From the NCBI RefSeq assembly GCF_000741215.1, contig NZ_JGYX01000005.1, positions 248,001-312,000 on the forward strand: a DNA stretch of 64,000 nucleotides, written 5' to 3'. Every line of letters begins with the position of its first letter. Within the stretch, counting starts at the first letter, position 1. Source of the DNA: Bifidobacterium pullorum subsp. gallinarum (GTDB taxonomy: Bacteria > Actinomycetota > Actinomycetes > Actinomycetales > Bifidobacteriaceae). Made by a program: the position numbers and the translations under genes. Of the stretch, positions 54,342 to 63,979 are shown piece after piece. The notes under the pieces were generated by a model. It did no database searches. It was not told where the DNA came from and saw only the letters and a list, made by a program, of their open reading frames with translations.

Positions 54342-55814
54342 ATGGGCACCGAGGATCTTGAACAACTCATCGCACATATGAGACAGATCGGCAACGACAC
54401 CCAAACGTGTGAAGTCAAGGAAGCGTCGTCCAAACTTCCGGAGTCCGTCGTCGAGACCTTGTCCGCATTCTCCAACGGCACCGGCGGTACACTGATTCTG
54501 GGCTTGTCGGAGAAGAACGGCTTTACGCCGGTCAGCAACTTCAACGCCACCGCCATGCAGGAATCGCTGGCTGCGGCCTGCGCCAAGATGACGCCTCCGG
54601 TTCGGCCCATCACCGAAATCCTGCCCTTCGAGGGCATCAATCTCCTGGTTGCCGAGATACCGGCCATGTCCAAGAAAGACAAACCCTGCTACGTGACCAC
54701 ACGCGGGCGGTATCAAGGCTCATACATCCGCACGGGAGACGGCGACCGCAAACTCACCCAGTATGAAATCGACCGCCTTATCGAGGAACACACCCAGCCG
54801 ACCTATGACGACGAAATCGTTACAGGCGCCACGCTCGACGACCTCGACAGGGATCTGGTATCCGCGTTCATCGCGCGGCAACGCGCATTGCACCCACGGG
54901 TGTTCGCGTCGAGGGACGATGAAACCATCCTTACCAGCATGCACGTTGTGCACCGCGACGGCGACATGCTCCGCCCTACTCTCGGCGGACTGATGTCGCT
55001 GGGCATATTCCCCCAACAATTCTTCCCACGCCTGAACGTGACCTTCACCGTGTTCCCCGGCACCACCAAGGCGGAAACCACGTCCGACGGCAGACGATTC
55101 CTCGACGCACAGACCTTGGTGGGCCCCATCCCCCTCATGATTGACGATGCCGCGAATGCAGTGGTCAAGAACATGCGCACCGGTGCCATCATCGACGGAG
55201 CATTCCGCAAAGATGTGCCCGATTATCCGGATAAAGCGGTCAGAGAGGCCATAGCCAACGCTCTTATGCACCGCGACTACTCCCCCGATGCACGCGGTTC
55301 GCAGGTGCAGGTGAATATGTATCTCGACCGTCTGGAAATCCTCAATCCGGGAGGACTGTTCGGCAATGTGACCATAGAGACTCTGGGGCATGCCGGCATT
55401 TCCGCCTCGCGCAACCAGTTTCTCTCCAACATATTGGAGACCACCCCGTACCCCGGGGGCGGATACGTGGTAGAGAACCGCGGAACAGGCTATCAAGTGA
55501 TCGAAGAGGAGCTGCAGGAAGCCCTCATGCCGCCGCCCGAGCCGTTGAATACGCTGACGTATTTTTCGTTGACGTTCGCCAAACGTCGCGTCAGCGAAAG
55601 CGAACGCCGAGTCATCGCCTCGGACGATGTCGAAACGGCCATCATCGCATTGCTGCACGAGCAAAGCTCGGCAAGCACCCGCGAGCTCGTGGAGCTTTCA
55701 GGACTCTCACGGTCGGCCATTGTCAATCATCTCAATCGCCTTATCAAGGCCGACGTCATCGAGCCGACACACATCGCGCGAAGCCCCAAACAACGCTACC
55801 GACTCAAGCGATAG
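54342..55814 (+). CDS. AlbA_2 (schlafen-type) / ATPase-like / winged-helix regulator, copy 2
   Basis: This 490-residue protein has the same domain order as the gene at 5622. An AlbA_2 domain spans about residues 15-130 (CEVKEASSKLP, FSNGTGGTLILGL), then an ATPase-like region (VREAIANALMHRDY at 300-313, LEILNPGG, ENRGTGYQVI) and a C-terminal winged helix at about 432-478 (STRELVELSGLSRSAIVNHLNRLI). It has low overall similarity to the first copy. ACGGAG eight bases before ATG supports the start. It is bracketed by palindromic CTTACCA-iteron repeats on both sides. Its role is unknown; see findings. Confidence 0.85.
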   Translation: MGTEDLEQLIAHMRQIGNDTQTCEVKEASSKLPESVVETLSAFSNGTGGTLILGLSEKNGFTPVSNFNATAMQESLAAACAKMTPPVRPITEILPFEGINLLVAEIPAMSKKDKPCYVTTRGRYQGSYIRTGDGDRKLTQYEIDRLIEEHTQPTYDDEIVTGATLDDLDRDLVSAFIARQRALHPRVFASRDDETILTSMHVVHRDGDMLRPTLGGLMSLGIFPQQFFPRLNVTFTVFPGTTKAETTSDGRRFLDAQTLVGPIPLMIDDAANAVVKNMRTGAIIDGAFRKDVPDYPDKAVREAIANALMHRDYSPDARGSQVQVNMYLDRLEILNPGGLFGNVTIETLGHAGISASRNQFLSNILETTPYPGGGYVVENRGTGYQVIEEELQEALMPPPEPLNTLTYFSLTFAKRRVSESERRVIASDDVETAIIALLHEQSSASTRELVELSGLSRSAIVNHLNRLIKADVIEPTHIARSPKQRYRLKR

Positions 55815-55830
55815 CCCGTTGCATGTGGCA

Positions 55831-55884
55831 ACTTACCACTTGACTTACCACTTACTTACCAGATGTGGTAAGTAAGTGGTAAGT
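55831..55884. repeat. Palindromic CTTACCA iteron hairpin, downstream of AlbA_2 gene 2
   Basis: Perfect 19-bp arms (55843-55861 and 55866-55884) with loop GATG, plus an additional unpaired CTTACCA unit on the left. It is an inverted copy of the repeat at 54240, including the complementary loop, and starts 17 bp past the AlbA_2 stop. Confidence 0.92.
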
Positions 55885-55960
55885 ATGTGCGAAGCCGGCA
55901 TTGGCGGATCATCACGATCGCGCCTGTTACCGTTCCCCGGTTTTCAGACAGGGACATAAC

Positions 55961-55997
55961 GAAGGGTCCCGCAGCCATTGGAGCTGCGGGACCCTTC
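55961..55997. terminator. leuA terminator
   Basis: A perfect 15-bp stem GAAGGGTCCCGCAGC / GCTGCGGGACCCTTC with a 7-base loop lies about 45 bp beyond the leuA stop. No strong U-tract is present on the minus strand. Confidence 0.8.
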
Positions 55998-56043
55998 AGG
56001 AGTCTTGGCGCGCCGCCGTTGACGGCGGCACGTACGGAACCGC

Positions 56044-57954
56044 TCAGCGCATCGAACGGTTGATGGCGGAGATGATGGCCTTCAGCGAGCTGGTGATAAT
56101 CGAGGAATCGATGCCGACGCCCCAAATCACCGTGGTGTCCGCCTCGTCACCGATTTCACACTCCACATAGGAGGCGGCCATGGCGTCGGTGCTGGCGGTC
56201 ATCGTATGCTCCACGTAGTCCATCACCGACACGTTGATGTCGATGGCGGCGATCGCGTTGATGAACGCGGCGATCGGGCCGTTGCCCACGCCCATCAGCT
56301 CGCGCTCGACCGGCTCATCCACGCCCACGTTCACGCCGCGGTCGAGCAGCCTGGCCTTGAGCACGGTGTCGGAGCCATCCTCACCGGAGGAGACCTGCAC
56401 CTTGAGCAGCTTCAGGCGGCCCCACTGTTCAAGCGTCTCGTCATGGCTGTCGCCCACGATCGCGCCGGCGGCCGTGGCACCCGTCTCCTCGACCGGCAGG
56501 TACTCGTCCTTGAACAGACGCCAGATGTCCGCGTCCTTGACTTCCTTCTTGGTCTCGTCCGCATACTTCTGCACGATCTTGTCGAACTCCACCTGCAGAC
56601 GCTTGGGCAGGTCGAGGTTGTGGTTCGTCTTGAGCAGGTAGGCCATGCCGCCCTTGCCGGACTGGGAGTTCACGCGGATGATCGCCTCATAGCTGCCGCC
56701 GACGTCCTTCGGGTCGATCGGCAGGTACGGCACGAGCCACACGAAGTTCTCCAGGTTGGCGCCGGCCATGTCGGCCGCCATCTGACGGGCCTCCAGGCCC
56801 TTCTTGATCGCATCCTGGTGCGAACCGGAGAACGCGGTGAACACGAAGCTGCCCGCGTACGGGTGACGCTCGGAGATCTTGATCTGGTTGCAGTACTCGA
56901 CCGTCTTGCGGATCTCCGGCACGTTCGAATAGTCGATCTGCGGGTCGATGCCCTGGGTCAGCATGTTCAGACCCAGCGTGACCAGATCCACGTTGCCGGT
57001 GCGCTCGCCGTTGCCGAGCAGGCAGCCCTCGATGCGGTCCGCGCCTGCCAGAATGCCCAGCTCGGCGGCCGCCACGGCCATGCCCTCATCGTTGTGCGGG
57101 TGCAGCGAAAGCACCACCGAATCGCGGTCCTGCAGATGGTTCGAGACGTACTCGACCTCATCGGCGAACACGTTCGGCGTGGTCATCTCCACCGTGGCCG
57201 GCAGGTTGATGATCATCTTGTGCTCGGGCGTCGGCTTGATCACGTCGATCACCGCGTTGCACACCTCGACCGCATAGTCCGGTTCGGTGCCGGTGAACGA
57301 TTCGGGGCTGTACTCGTAGTACAGCTCGGTCTCGCCGGCCTCGCCCTCCAGCTCCTTGCACAGCTCGGCCGCGTCGGTAGCGAGCTTCTTGATGCCTTCC
57401 TTGTCCTTGCGGAACACCACCTCGCGCTGCAGCACGGACACCGAGTTGTAGAAGTGCACCACCGCGCGCTTGGCGCCGCGCAGGCATTCGTAGGTCTTGC
57501 GGATCAGGTGCTCGCGCGCCTGGGTGAGCACCACGATCGTCACGTCGTCGGGGATGAGCTCACGCTCGATGAGCAGTCGGATGAAGTCGTAATCGGTTTC
57601 GGAGGCCGAGGGGAAGCCCACCTCGATCTCCTTGAAGCCCATCGAGATCAGCATGTTCCAGAAGCGCAGCTTACGCTCCGAATCCATCGGGTTGACCAGC
57701 GCCTGATTGCCGTCGCGCAGATCCACCGAGCACCAGCGCGGCGCGCGCTGCAGACGCTTGCCCGGCCACGTGCGCTCCGGATAGTCGAACGGCACCTGCT
57801 TGTCATACGCCACGTACTTGTTGTACGGCATCTTGCTCGGCTTCTGGGGTTCGCCGATGAAACGCGCCGGAGGCAGCAGCGGGTCGTTGTTCCCTCCGTT
57901 GGATGCGGCGGCCACCGCCGCAAGATCGAATACCGATGATTGATCCTGACCCAT
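56044..57954 (-). CDS. leuA: 2-isopropylmalate synthase
   Basis: LeuA condenses 2-ketoisovalerate with acetyl-CoA to start leucine synthesis. The 636-residue actinobacterial form has the catalytic TIM barrel from about residue 75 (VDLRDGNQALVNPM) with metal-binding LHPHNDEGMAVAAAE (His-X-His) and GNGERTGNVDLV. The C-terminal regulatory LeuA dimer domain (from about residue 490) binds leucine for feedback control. ATG 57954 has AAAGGAGGAGAG upstream. It is about 46 kb from leuCD in this window, so leucine genes are not all clustered. Confidence 0.97.
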   Translation of the reverse strand: MGQDQSSVFDLAAVAAASNGGNNDPLLPPARFIGEPQKPSKMPYNKYVAYDKQVPFDYPERTWPGKRLQRAPRWCSVDLRDGNQALVNPMDSERKLRFWNMLISMGFKEIEVGFPSASETDYDFIRLLIERELIPDDVTIVVLTQAREHLIRKTYECLRGAKRAVVHFYNSVSVLQREVVFRKDKEGIKKLATDAAELCKELEGEAGETELYYEYSPESFTGTEPDYAVEVCNAVIDVIKPTPEHKMIINLPATVEMTTPNVFADEVEYVSNHLQDRDSVVLSLHPHNDEGMAVAAAELGILAGADRIEGCLLGNGERTGNVDLVTLGLNMLTQGIDPQIDYSNVPEIRKTVEYCNQIKISERHPYAGSFVFTAFSGSHQDAIKKGLEARQMAADMAGANLENFVWLVPYLPIDPKDVGGSYEAIIRVNSQSGKGGMAYLLKTNHNLDLPKRLQVEFDKIVQKYADETKKEVKDADIWRLFKDEYLPVEETGATAAGAIVGDSHDETLEQWGRLKLLKVQVSSGEDGSDTVLKARLLDRGVNVGVDEPVERELMGVGNGPIAAFINAIAAIDINVSVMDYVEHTMTASTDAMAASYVECEIGDEADTTVIWGVGIDSSIITSSLKAIISAINRSMR

Positions 57955-58197
57955 CTCTCCTCCTTTGCTTGGTAGCGCCGCCGACATGGCGGACCGTTGC
58001 ATGGGTAAGCCACGTGCATGCACGCTTATGCCTCATACTAGCGTCTCACGCCATTGCCGCACCCACGCGTTTCGTACCACGAACGCGGGGAGCACCTGCC
58101 GTTAGAGTGGAGATGAGGCCATCATGGAGACGGTACGGCGGCCTGTCGTTCCGATTGCAGCGTGGCCGCGAACATGGAACACGGGATTGGGGACATC

Positions 58198-60528
58198 ATG
58201 TTCTGTACGCAGTGTGGCGCACGCCACGATGATGACGACCAGTTCTGCACGCAATGCGGCGCGCCGATCACTCCGCCGACGGCGGCGACAGATATGCCGG
58301 AATCGGGTACGCGGACAGCCGCGACGCAGGACAATACGATACAGACGTCCGCCTCGACTCCGATTTCGCAAGACGCTGCGGCGGTGCGGCCCGTCGCAAC
58401 CGCCGCAGCACCCGCGCGACGCCGGTGGCTGCCATGGATCATCGCCCTCGTCGCCGCACTGACCGCGATTGCGCTCTGCGTCGCATTCCTGACGTACCGG
58501 GCCGAGATGTGGGGCGGCAGATCGCTGCCCGACACGGCCACCATCGCCGCGGAAGCCAGCGTCGGCGGCGACTCCGCGTATCAGGACAGTCTCACCGGAG
58601 AACAGGTCAAACGCGTGCTCGCCGCCAGAGGGTTCCGCCCCGAACTGATCCGCGAATTCTCAGCCAAGACGCGCGGACTGTTCCTCGGGTACGCCGATCA
58701 CCATGCCGGGCAACGGCTGCATTCCGGCGCCACGGTGGGCGTGCGGGTATCGGGCGGCCCCGGGGTTCCGGAAGGCACCGTCGGCCAACAGGTCGCCGAC
58801 GTCATCGACACTCTGGAATCGATGCACGTGCCGGTGCAGTACAAGCAGGTTGTGGTGTCCGATACCACCCGGTATCCCGCCGGACAGGTTGTAGCAACCG
58901 ATCCGGCCGACGGTCAGGCCGTGCCCGACGACCAGATGGCACAGGGTATCACCGTCGGCGTGGCCGCGGAAGGCAGCGGCGTCCCCTTCGATATCGTCGG
59001 GGAGGACGCGCAACAGGCCAGCGACCGGCTCACGTCTCAGGGGTATCAGGTCACGCTGGAGCCCCGGTTCTCATCGCGCACGTACATCGGTAAAATCTCC
59101 GGCAGCTCACCCGGCCCCGGCAGCGCGCTCGATTCTGGTCAGGCGGTCACCTTGTATTACGGCGTGGATGCCTCAGCCGACCGCGACATGCTCACCGTCA
59201 ACGACCACGGATTCCGGACCGCCACTGGCGATCTGAGTGTGCTCGCCGGCCGGTACTGCAAGGCGTCAGCGGATGGCGGAGAAGGGGGCTGCGTCACGCT
59301 TGAGGCGACTTCGTCCCAGTATTCCGCCGGCGAGGACACTGCCATCCGCATCGCCGGGCACGACGAGCCGATGACACTGTACAACTTCAGCCAAGATATC
59401 TCAGGCATGGTGGTCGAACCGGATGCCAACCATCTGTTCGATGCGGACGATCTGCCGATGCGCAACCATCTGCTGCTCAAAGACTGGGGGATGTTCGAGG
59501 TCTACGCGGGCATGGGCATCATGCGCTGCGGTACGCAGCCGATCAGTTACGGTCCCGGTGAATACTGCGACAACGGGATTCTGCGAACCTATGACCCAGC
59601 CGGCGATTGGTACCCGACCGAAAACACTGGACTGACCTACGATATGCAGGATTTCCTCGTGTATTTCCCCGTCGGCTCCGATATCAACGAGTTGGAGGCA
59701 AGCGGCTACTTTGACGCCGAGGCACTGGCGGTCGCCCGACAGCAGGATGCGGTGGACACCGACCGACCGTTCATCCTGTTACGCGACCCCAGCCAGTACG
59801 AGCAGACCTCGGTATCGACCGACACCGCACCCCATGGCGATCCGTTCGTTCCCGGAAATGATCATGGCGTCAACCCGCTGGTCCCGATGAAACCGGCCGT
59901 CAGCAACGACACCGTCTACTATCTGGTGGAGCAGTCGGAGCCGGATTGGAACACACTGCCCGACCTTAACGTCGAAAGCGACGACAGCACGGACAACAAC
60001 GGCAAGTCTGGAAACAAAGCCAATACGGCAGCCAGCGGCGCTATCTTCAACGACATCGCCGGCAGCTACGGATTCGCGTCCGGATCCGGCGGGTGGACCA
60101 CGACATTGCAGGTCAACCGTGACGGCACCTTCTCCGGCTACTACAGCGACACCGACCTCGGCGATGTCTCCGACGAGCATCCCAACGGCATCCGCACCGA
60201 GTCCACATTCCAAGGCGTGTTCTCCAAAGCGAAGGCCAACGACGACGGAACCTACACGCTGCAATGCGATGCCGACAAACTGAACATCGAAGGCAACATT
60301 GGTGACAGTCGCATCGAGGACGGCACGCTGGTCACCATCTCCGAACCCTACGGCATCGCACCGTGCACGACGTTCACCGTGTACCCGCAAGGATATGATT
60401 CGTCGCGCATCGACGAGGACGTGCTCAGCTGGAGCACAGCATGGTATTTCGATGGCATTCCGGACAAGTTGGACACGCCGATTATTGTCAACAACTCCCA
60501 CAAGGAATCGTTCTATGGTGAATCCTGA
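58198..60528 (+). CDS. Zinc-ribbon, membrane-anchored PASTA-like protein
   Basis: This 776-residue protein begins with a zinc-ribbon (MFCTQCGARHDDDDQFCTQCG), then a Thr/Ala-rich linker, one transmembrane segment near residues 88-106 (WLPWIIALVAALTAIALCVAF) and three PASTA-like repeats (for example VAATDPADGQAVP-type segments near residues 210-320). A large extracytoplasmic part follows with a lipocalin-like C-terminus (TTTLQVNRDGTFSGYYSD). PASTA repeats usually sense peptidoglycan in kinases or PBPs, but no kinase is attached. The Shine-Dalgarno is weak; ATGs at 58162 and 58174 are alternatives. Function is not known. Confidence 0.8.
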   Translation: MFCTQCGARHDDDDQFCTQCGAPITPPTAATDMPESGTRTAATQDNTIQTSASTPISQDAAAVRPVATAAAPARRRWLPWIIALVAALTAIALCVAFLTYRAEMWGGRSLPDTATIAAEASVGGDSAYQDSLTGEQVKRVLAARGFRPELIREFSAKTRGLFLGYADHHAGQRLHSGATVGVRVSGGPGVPEGTVGQQVADVIDTLESMHVPVQYKQVVVSDTTRYPAGQVVATDPADGQAVPDDQMAQGITVGVAAEGSGVPFDIVGEDAQQASDRLTSQGYQVTLEPRFSSRTYIGKISGSSPGPGSALDSGQAVTLYYGVDASADRDMLTVNDHGFRTATGDLSVLAGRYCKASADGGEGGCVTLEATSSQYSAGEDTAIRIAGHDEPMTLYNFSQDISGMVVEPDANHLFDADDLPMRNHLLLKDWGMFEVYAGMGIMRCGTQPISYGPGEYCDNGILRTYDPAGDWYPTENTGLTYDMQDFLVYFPVGSDINELEASGYFDAEALAVARQQDAVDTDRPFILLRDPSQYEQTSVSTDTAPHGDPFVPGNDHGVNPLVPMKPAVSNDTVYYLVEQSEPDWNTLPDLNVESDDSTDNNGKSGNKANTAASGAIFNDIAGSYGFASGSGGWTTTLQVNRDGTFSGYYSDTDLGDVSDEHPNGIRTESTFQGVFSKAKANDDGTYTLQCDADKLNIEGNIGDSRIEDGTLVTISEPYGIAPCTTFTVYPQGYDSSRIDEDVLSWSTAWYFDGIPDKLDTPIIVNNSHKESFYGES

Positions 60529-60591
60529 CCGCATCCTATGCAGTGGACCGCGACACACGCATACGCGCGGCCACGCCGCTACAGTGGAACC

Positions 60592-62130
60592 ATGACGCTG
60601 CGATTCAACGAGGACGGCACGTTCCGCGTGCTGCAGATGGCCGACATCCAGGACAAGCCCGAGGTCAACCGGGACACCATCCGTCTTATCGAGGCCGCAA
60701 TCCGTGAGACCAAACCGGATCTGGTGGTGCTCACCGGCGATCAGATCCGCGGCTACGATCCGGCATACATCGACACGTTCCTGCGCCGACGCGGCGAGAA
60801 GCCGGGTGCACGGGTGCGGCTCATCACCGAAATCGAGGCCCGCATCTACGGCGTCAAGCGCAGGTACCCCGAGGCGGCCGAACTAGCCGAACGGATGGCC
60901 GACCGTCTGGAGGACCGCGGCCATACCGCGCCGGCGGTGCTCACCGGCGATGAGCCGCCGAGCATCGACGAGCTCATGGCCGAATCGGCCGGCAAGGTCC
61001 GCCGAACCATCCAGGCGTTCCTGCAGCCGGTTGTGGATGCGGGGGTTCCCTTTGCCGTGACCTACGGCAACCACGACTTCCAATGCGGCATCCTGCCCGA
61101 TGAACAGGATGATATGTATCGCGAACTCCCCGGCTGCATGAACCCGGTTGCACCCTCGGCGCGACCAACGGCGGATGCAGTGGACACGGCGGATGGCCTG
61201 AGCCGAGATGGAATGGCAAGCCAAACCCCGGACAAGCCGGGCACACCGTCCCCGGCCGAATCGTTGGGATTCGAGCCGGGCACGTTCGCGCTGCCGATCG
61301 AATCCGCGAACGGCTCGGGGCGCATCGCGATGGCGGTGATGATGGTCAACTCCGGCGATTACGCGGGCAAGCCCGAGGAGAACGACGCCGAGTATCCGGC
61401 GTATATCGCCAACTCGCGAGGACTGGACCTCGCCGATTCCGACGGCTACGGCACCCCCTCCCCCGAAGCGATCGCCTGGCTGGGCGGCGTGCAGCATGAA
61501 CTCGGCGCGCGCAACGGCGACGGCCAACCGGTGCCGGCGATCGCGTTCCAGCACATTCCCCCGCAGGAGTTCTACGACTGCCTGACCGAGGTGCCGGCGT
61601 GGACCCCGAATGCCGTGGAGGGTGCACGCACGCACGCCGGCCACTGCTACGTGCTCAACGATGCGGTCTGCCGTCCCGGATCCAGGCTCGGCGAAGCGAT
61701 CGGCTGCGCGGACGAGAACGTCGGGCAGGTTGAGGCGATGCGTCAGGCGGGCGGCTATTTCGCGCTGTTCTGCGGGCACGACCACAAGAACGCCTTCGTC
61801 GGACATGTGCACGGCATGGACCTGGGGTATGCGCCGACCTGCGGATTCGAATGCTATGGCCCGAAGTCGCGGCTGCGCGGGGTGCGACTATTCGAGTTCC
61901 ATGAATCCGATCCGGCCGCCTATGAGACGCGGATGCTGACCTGGGGCGATCTGATCGGCAGATATTCCCGCAACGAGTTGCGTGTGTTCGTTGAGGATCA
62001 CTGCATAACCGACGCCATCGGCTTGCGCAACGAGCTGCGCCGTCCGTCGGTGCTGGCCACGCTGGCGGGGCTTGGCGCCGCCGCGTTGGTCGGCGTCGCT
62101 GCGATGATTACCCGCCTGTTCAAACGCTGA
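60592..62130 (+). CDS. Calcineurin-like metallophosphoesterase (paralogue of 10596 gene)
   Basis: This 512-residue protein has the metal motifs MADIQDKP near residue 15, LTGDQIRGYDPAY, TYGNHDFQCG near residue 160 and GHDHKNAFVGH near residue 385. It aligns along most of its length with the protein at 10596, including CGFECYGP, but has a longer insertion and ends in a hydrophobic segment (VLATLAGLGAAALVGVAAMI) that may anchor it to the membrane. TACAGT ends six bases before ATG without a Shine-Dalgarno, so the mRNA is likely leaderless. The substrate is unknown. Confidence 0.87.
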   Translation: MTLRFNEDGTFRVLQMADIQDKPEVNRDTIRLIEAAIRETKPDLVVLTGDQIRGYDPAYIDTFLRRRGEKPGARVRLITEIEARIYGVKRRYPEAAELAERMADRLEDRGHTAPAVLTGDEPPSIDELMAESAGKVRRTIQAFLQPVVDAGVPFAVTYGNHDFQCGILPDEQDDMYRELPGCMNPVAPSARPTADAVDTADGLSRDGMASQTPDKPGTPSPAESLGFEPGTFALPIESANGSGRIAMAVMMVNSGDYAGKPEENDAEYPAYIANSRGLDLADSDGYGTPSPEAIAWLGGVQHELGARNGDGQPVPAIAFQHIPPQEFYDCLTEVPAWTPNAVEGARTHAGHCYVLNDAVCRPGSRLGEAIGCADENVGQVEAMRQAGGYFALFCGHDHKNAFVGHVHGMDLGYAPTCGFECYGPKSRLRGVRLFEFHESDPAAYETRMLTWGDLIGRYSRNELRVFVEDHCITDAIGLRNELRRPSVLATLAGLGAAALVGVAAMITRLFKR

Positions 62131-62751
62131 TCACGGGAAGAGGCTCACGCCTCGGCGGGCCATGCAGTACGCGTTGCCCAGCCAGGTGTGACGGGAGTTG
62201 GGCCAGACCGCGCCCAGACGCGGGGCGTTCTGGCTCATCCAGATGCTGGGCACGCGGCCGTCGGCGCTGCGCGACCCCAGCAGGTTGAAGCCATTCTTCT
62301 CCAACAGCCATTCCGGATGTTGGGTGGCGATGGCGAGCCCCTCCTCCAGGGTGAGCGGTAGTCGCTCGTCGGAGTCGATGAGTTTGCGCGCCACGTCGGG
62401 TTCGCGGTTGATGTAGCAGGTGCCGGTGTGTGGTTCGACCACCAGGTAGAACGGCCCCTCGGGTGGGGTGAACCCGTCTTGCGGCAGGAAGCTGGCGATG
62501 TCGCGCGGGGGCATGGTGGTGAATCCGGCCATGCGGTTGATGCTGGTCCGGGCGATCAGCGATTCCGGGGAGACCAGCTCGCGTGTGGGGATCAGAAGGA
62601 TGTCGCTACCCAGATCGCTGTGTTCCAGCGCGGCGATCAGCGGCTGCGCGAGCGCGCGGAACGCGTCCTCGCTCATGTCGGCCACGTCCGCATATCCCAA
62701 CGCCACAATACGGTCGAGCTGCCTCGACGCCTCTTCCGATGCCTTCGACAT
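62131..62751 (-). CDS. DUF5701-like hypothetical protein
   Basis: This 206-residue soluble protein looks like the actinobacterial DUF5701 family (PFYLVVEPHTGTCYINREPD, then RVPSIWMSQNAPRLGAVWPNSRHTWLGNAYC near the C-terminus). The function of that family is unknown. No signal peptide or membrane helix is visible. The start at 62751 (GGAGGC directly before) is supported by AATACT six bases upstream, again a leaderless-type arrangement. It is convergent with the metallophosphoesterase, whose stop is adjacent, and divergent from asd. Confidence 0.75.
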   Translation of the reverse strand: MSKASEEASRQLDRIVALGYADVADMSEDAFRALAQPLIAALEHSDLGSDILLIPTRELVSPESLIARTSINRMAGFTTMPPRDIASFLPQDGFTPPEGPFYLVVEPHTGTCYINREPDVARKLIDSDERLPLTLEEGLAIATQHPEWLLEKNGFNLLGSRSADGRVPSIWMSQNAPRLGAVWPNSRHTWLGNAYCMARRGVSLFP

Positions 62752-62868
62752 GCCTCCAGTATTCCACATGCCCGCTCCCACGGCCAGCATGTGGAAAAGG
62801 GCGAAAACGAAGTTCCCGCCGTCTCCTACAATGAGGGCACGTCATCCCCACGATTCCAGAGGTGAGAT

Positions 62869-63963
62869 ATGTCCGAAAAACTCAAGGTCGGCATCATCGG
62901 CGCGACCGGTATGGTCGGCCAGCGTTTTGCGACGCTGCTTGACAATCATCCGTGGTTCGAGGTGACCACGCTCGCCGCATCCGCCCATTCCGCAGGCAAG
63001 ACCTACGAGCAGGCCGTGGGCGGCCGGTGGAAGATGGAGACGCCGATGCCGGCGGCCGTCAAGGACATGATCGTGCGGGACGCCGAGGATGTGGAATCGG
63101 TGGCCGCCGACGTGGATTTCGTATTCTCCGCCGTGAACATGCCGAAGGACGAGATCCGCGCGCTGGAGGAGCGGTACGCCAAGACCGAAACCCCGGTGGT
63201 CTCCAACAATTCCGCGCACCGCTGGACACCGGATGTGCCGATGGTGGTGCCGGAGATCAATCCGGAGCATTACGAGGTCATCAAGTACCAGAAGGCCCGT
63301 CTGGGCACCACGCGCGGGTTCATCGCCGTCAAGCCCAACTGCTCCATCCAGGCGTATACGCCGGCGTTGGCGGCCTGGCGCGAGTTCGAGCCGCGCGAGG
63401 TGGTGGTGAGCACGTATCAGGCCATCTCCGGCGCGGGCAAGACCTTTGCCGATTGGCCCGAGATGGAGGGCAACATCATCCCGTTCATCTCCGGCGAGGA
63501 GGAGAAAAGCGAGCGCGAGCCGCTGCGGGTCTTCGGCCATGTGGACGAGTCCAGGGGGCAGATCGTGCCGTTCGACGGGCCGCTGCGCATCACCTCGCAG
63601 TGCATCCGCGTACCCGTGCTCAACGGCCACACCGCCACGGTGTTCATCAACTTCGGCAAGAAGCCGTCCAAGGACGAGCTGATCGACCGTCTGGTCAACT
63701 ACACGTCCGAGGCGTCACGTCTGGGGCTGCCGCATGCGCCCAAGCAGTTCATCCAGTATCTGACCGAGGACGACCGTCCGCAGGTCCGCCTTGACGTGGA
63801 CTATGAGGGCGGCATGGGCGTGTCCATCGGCCGTCTGCGTGAGGATACGCTGTTCGACTTCAAGTTCGTGGGTCTGGCCCATAACACGTTGCGCGGCGCT
63901 GCGGGCGGCGCGTTGGAGAGCGCCGAGATGCTCAAGGCGCTGGGCTATATCTCCGCCAAGTAG
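62869..63963 (+). CDS. asd: Aspartate-semialdehyde dehydrogenase
   Basis: Asd reduces aspartyl phosphate to aspartate semialdehyde, the branch point to lysine/diaminopimelate, threonine and methionine. The 364-residue enzyme has the NADP-binding IIGATGMVGQRF at residue 9, the catalytic Cys in VKPNCSIQAY near residue 163 and a His in the region RGFIAV... downstream. The sequence fits the archaeal/fungal-type branch better than the E. coli form. CAGAGGTGAG precedes ATG. A terminator follows at the window edge. Confidence 0.94.
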   Translation: MSEKLKVGIIGATGMVGQRFATLLDNHPWFEVTTLAASAHSAGKTYEQAVGGRWKMETPMPAAVKDMIVRDAEDVESVAADVDFVFSAVNMPKDEIRALEERYAKTETPVVSNNSAHRWTPDVPMVVPEINPEHYEVIKYQKARLGTTRGFIAVKPNCSIQAYTPALAAWREFEPREVVVSTYQAISGAGKTFADWPEMEGNIIPFISGEEEKSEREPLRVFGHVDESRGQIVPFDGPLRITSQCIRVPVLNGHTATVFINFGKKPSKDELIDRLVNYTSEASRLGLPHAPKQFIQYLTEDDRPQVRLDVDYEGGMGVSIGRLREDTLFDFKFVGLAHNTLRGAAGGALESAEMLKALGYISAK

Positions 63964-63979
63964 GTCGGTATGCTGAGGC

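Noticed and set aside
55926..55950. Short similarity between CCGGTTTTCAG at 55.9 kb and CCGGTTTTCAG at 54.0 kb, as ends of a larger element
   Set aside because: Only about 11-18 bases agree, in the same orientation, without a matching border on the outer side; too short to support a larger element around the AlbA_2 gene.
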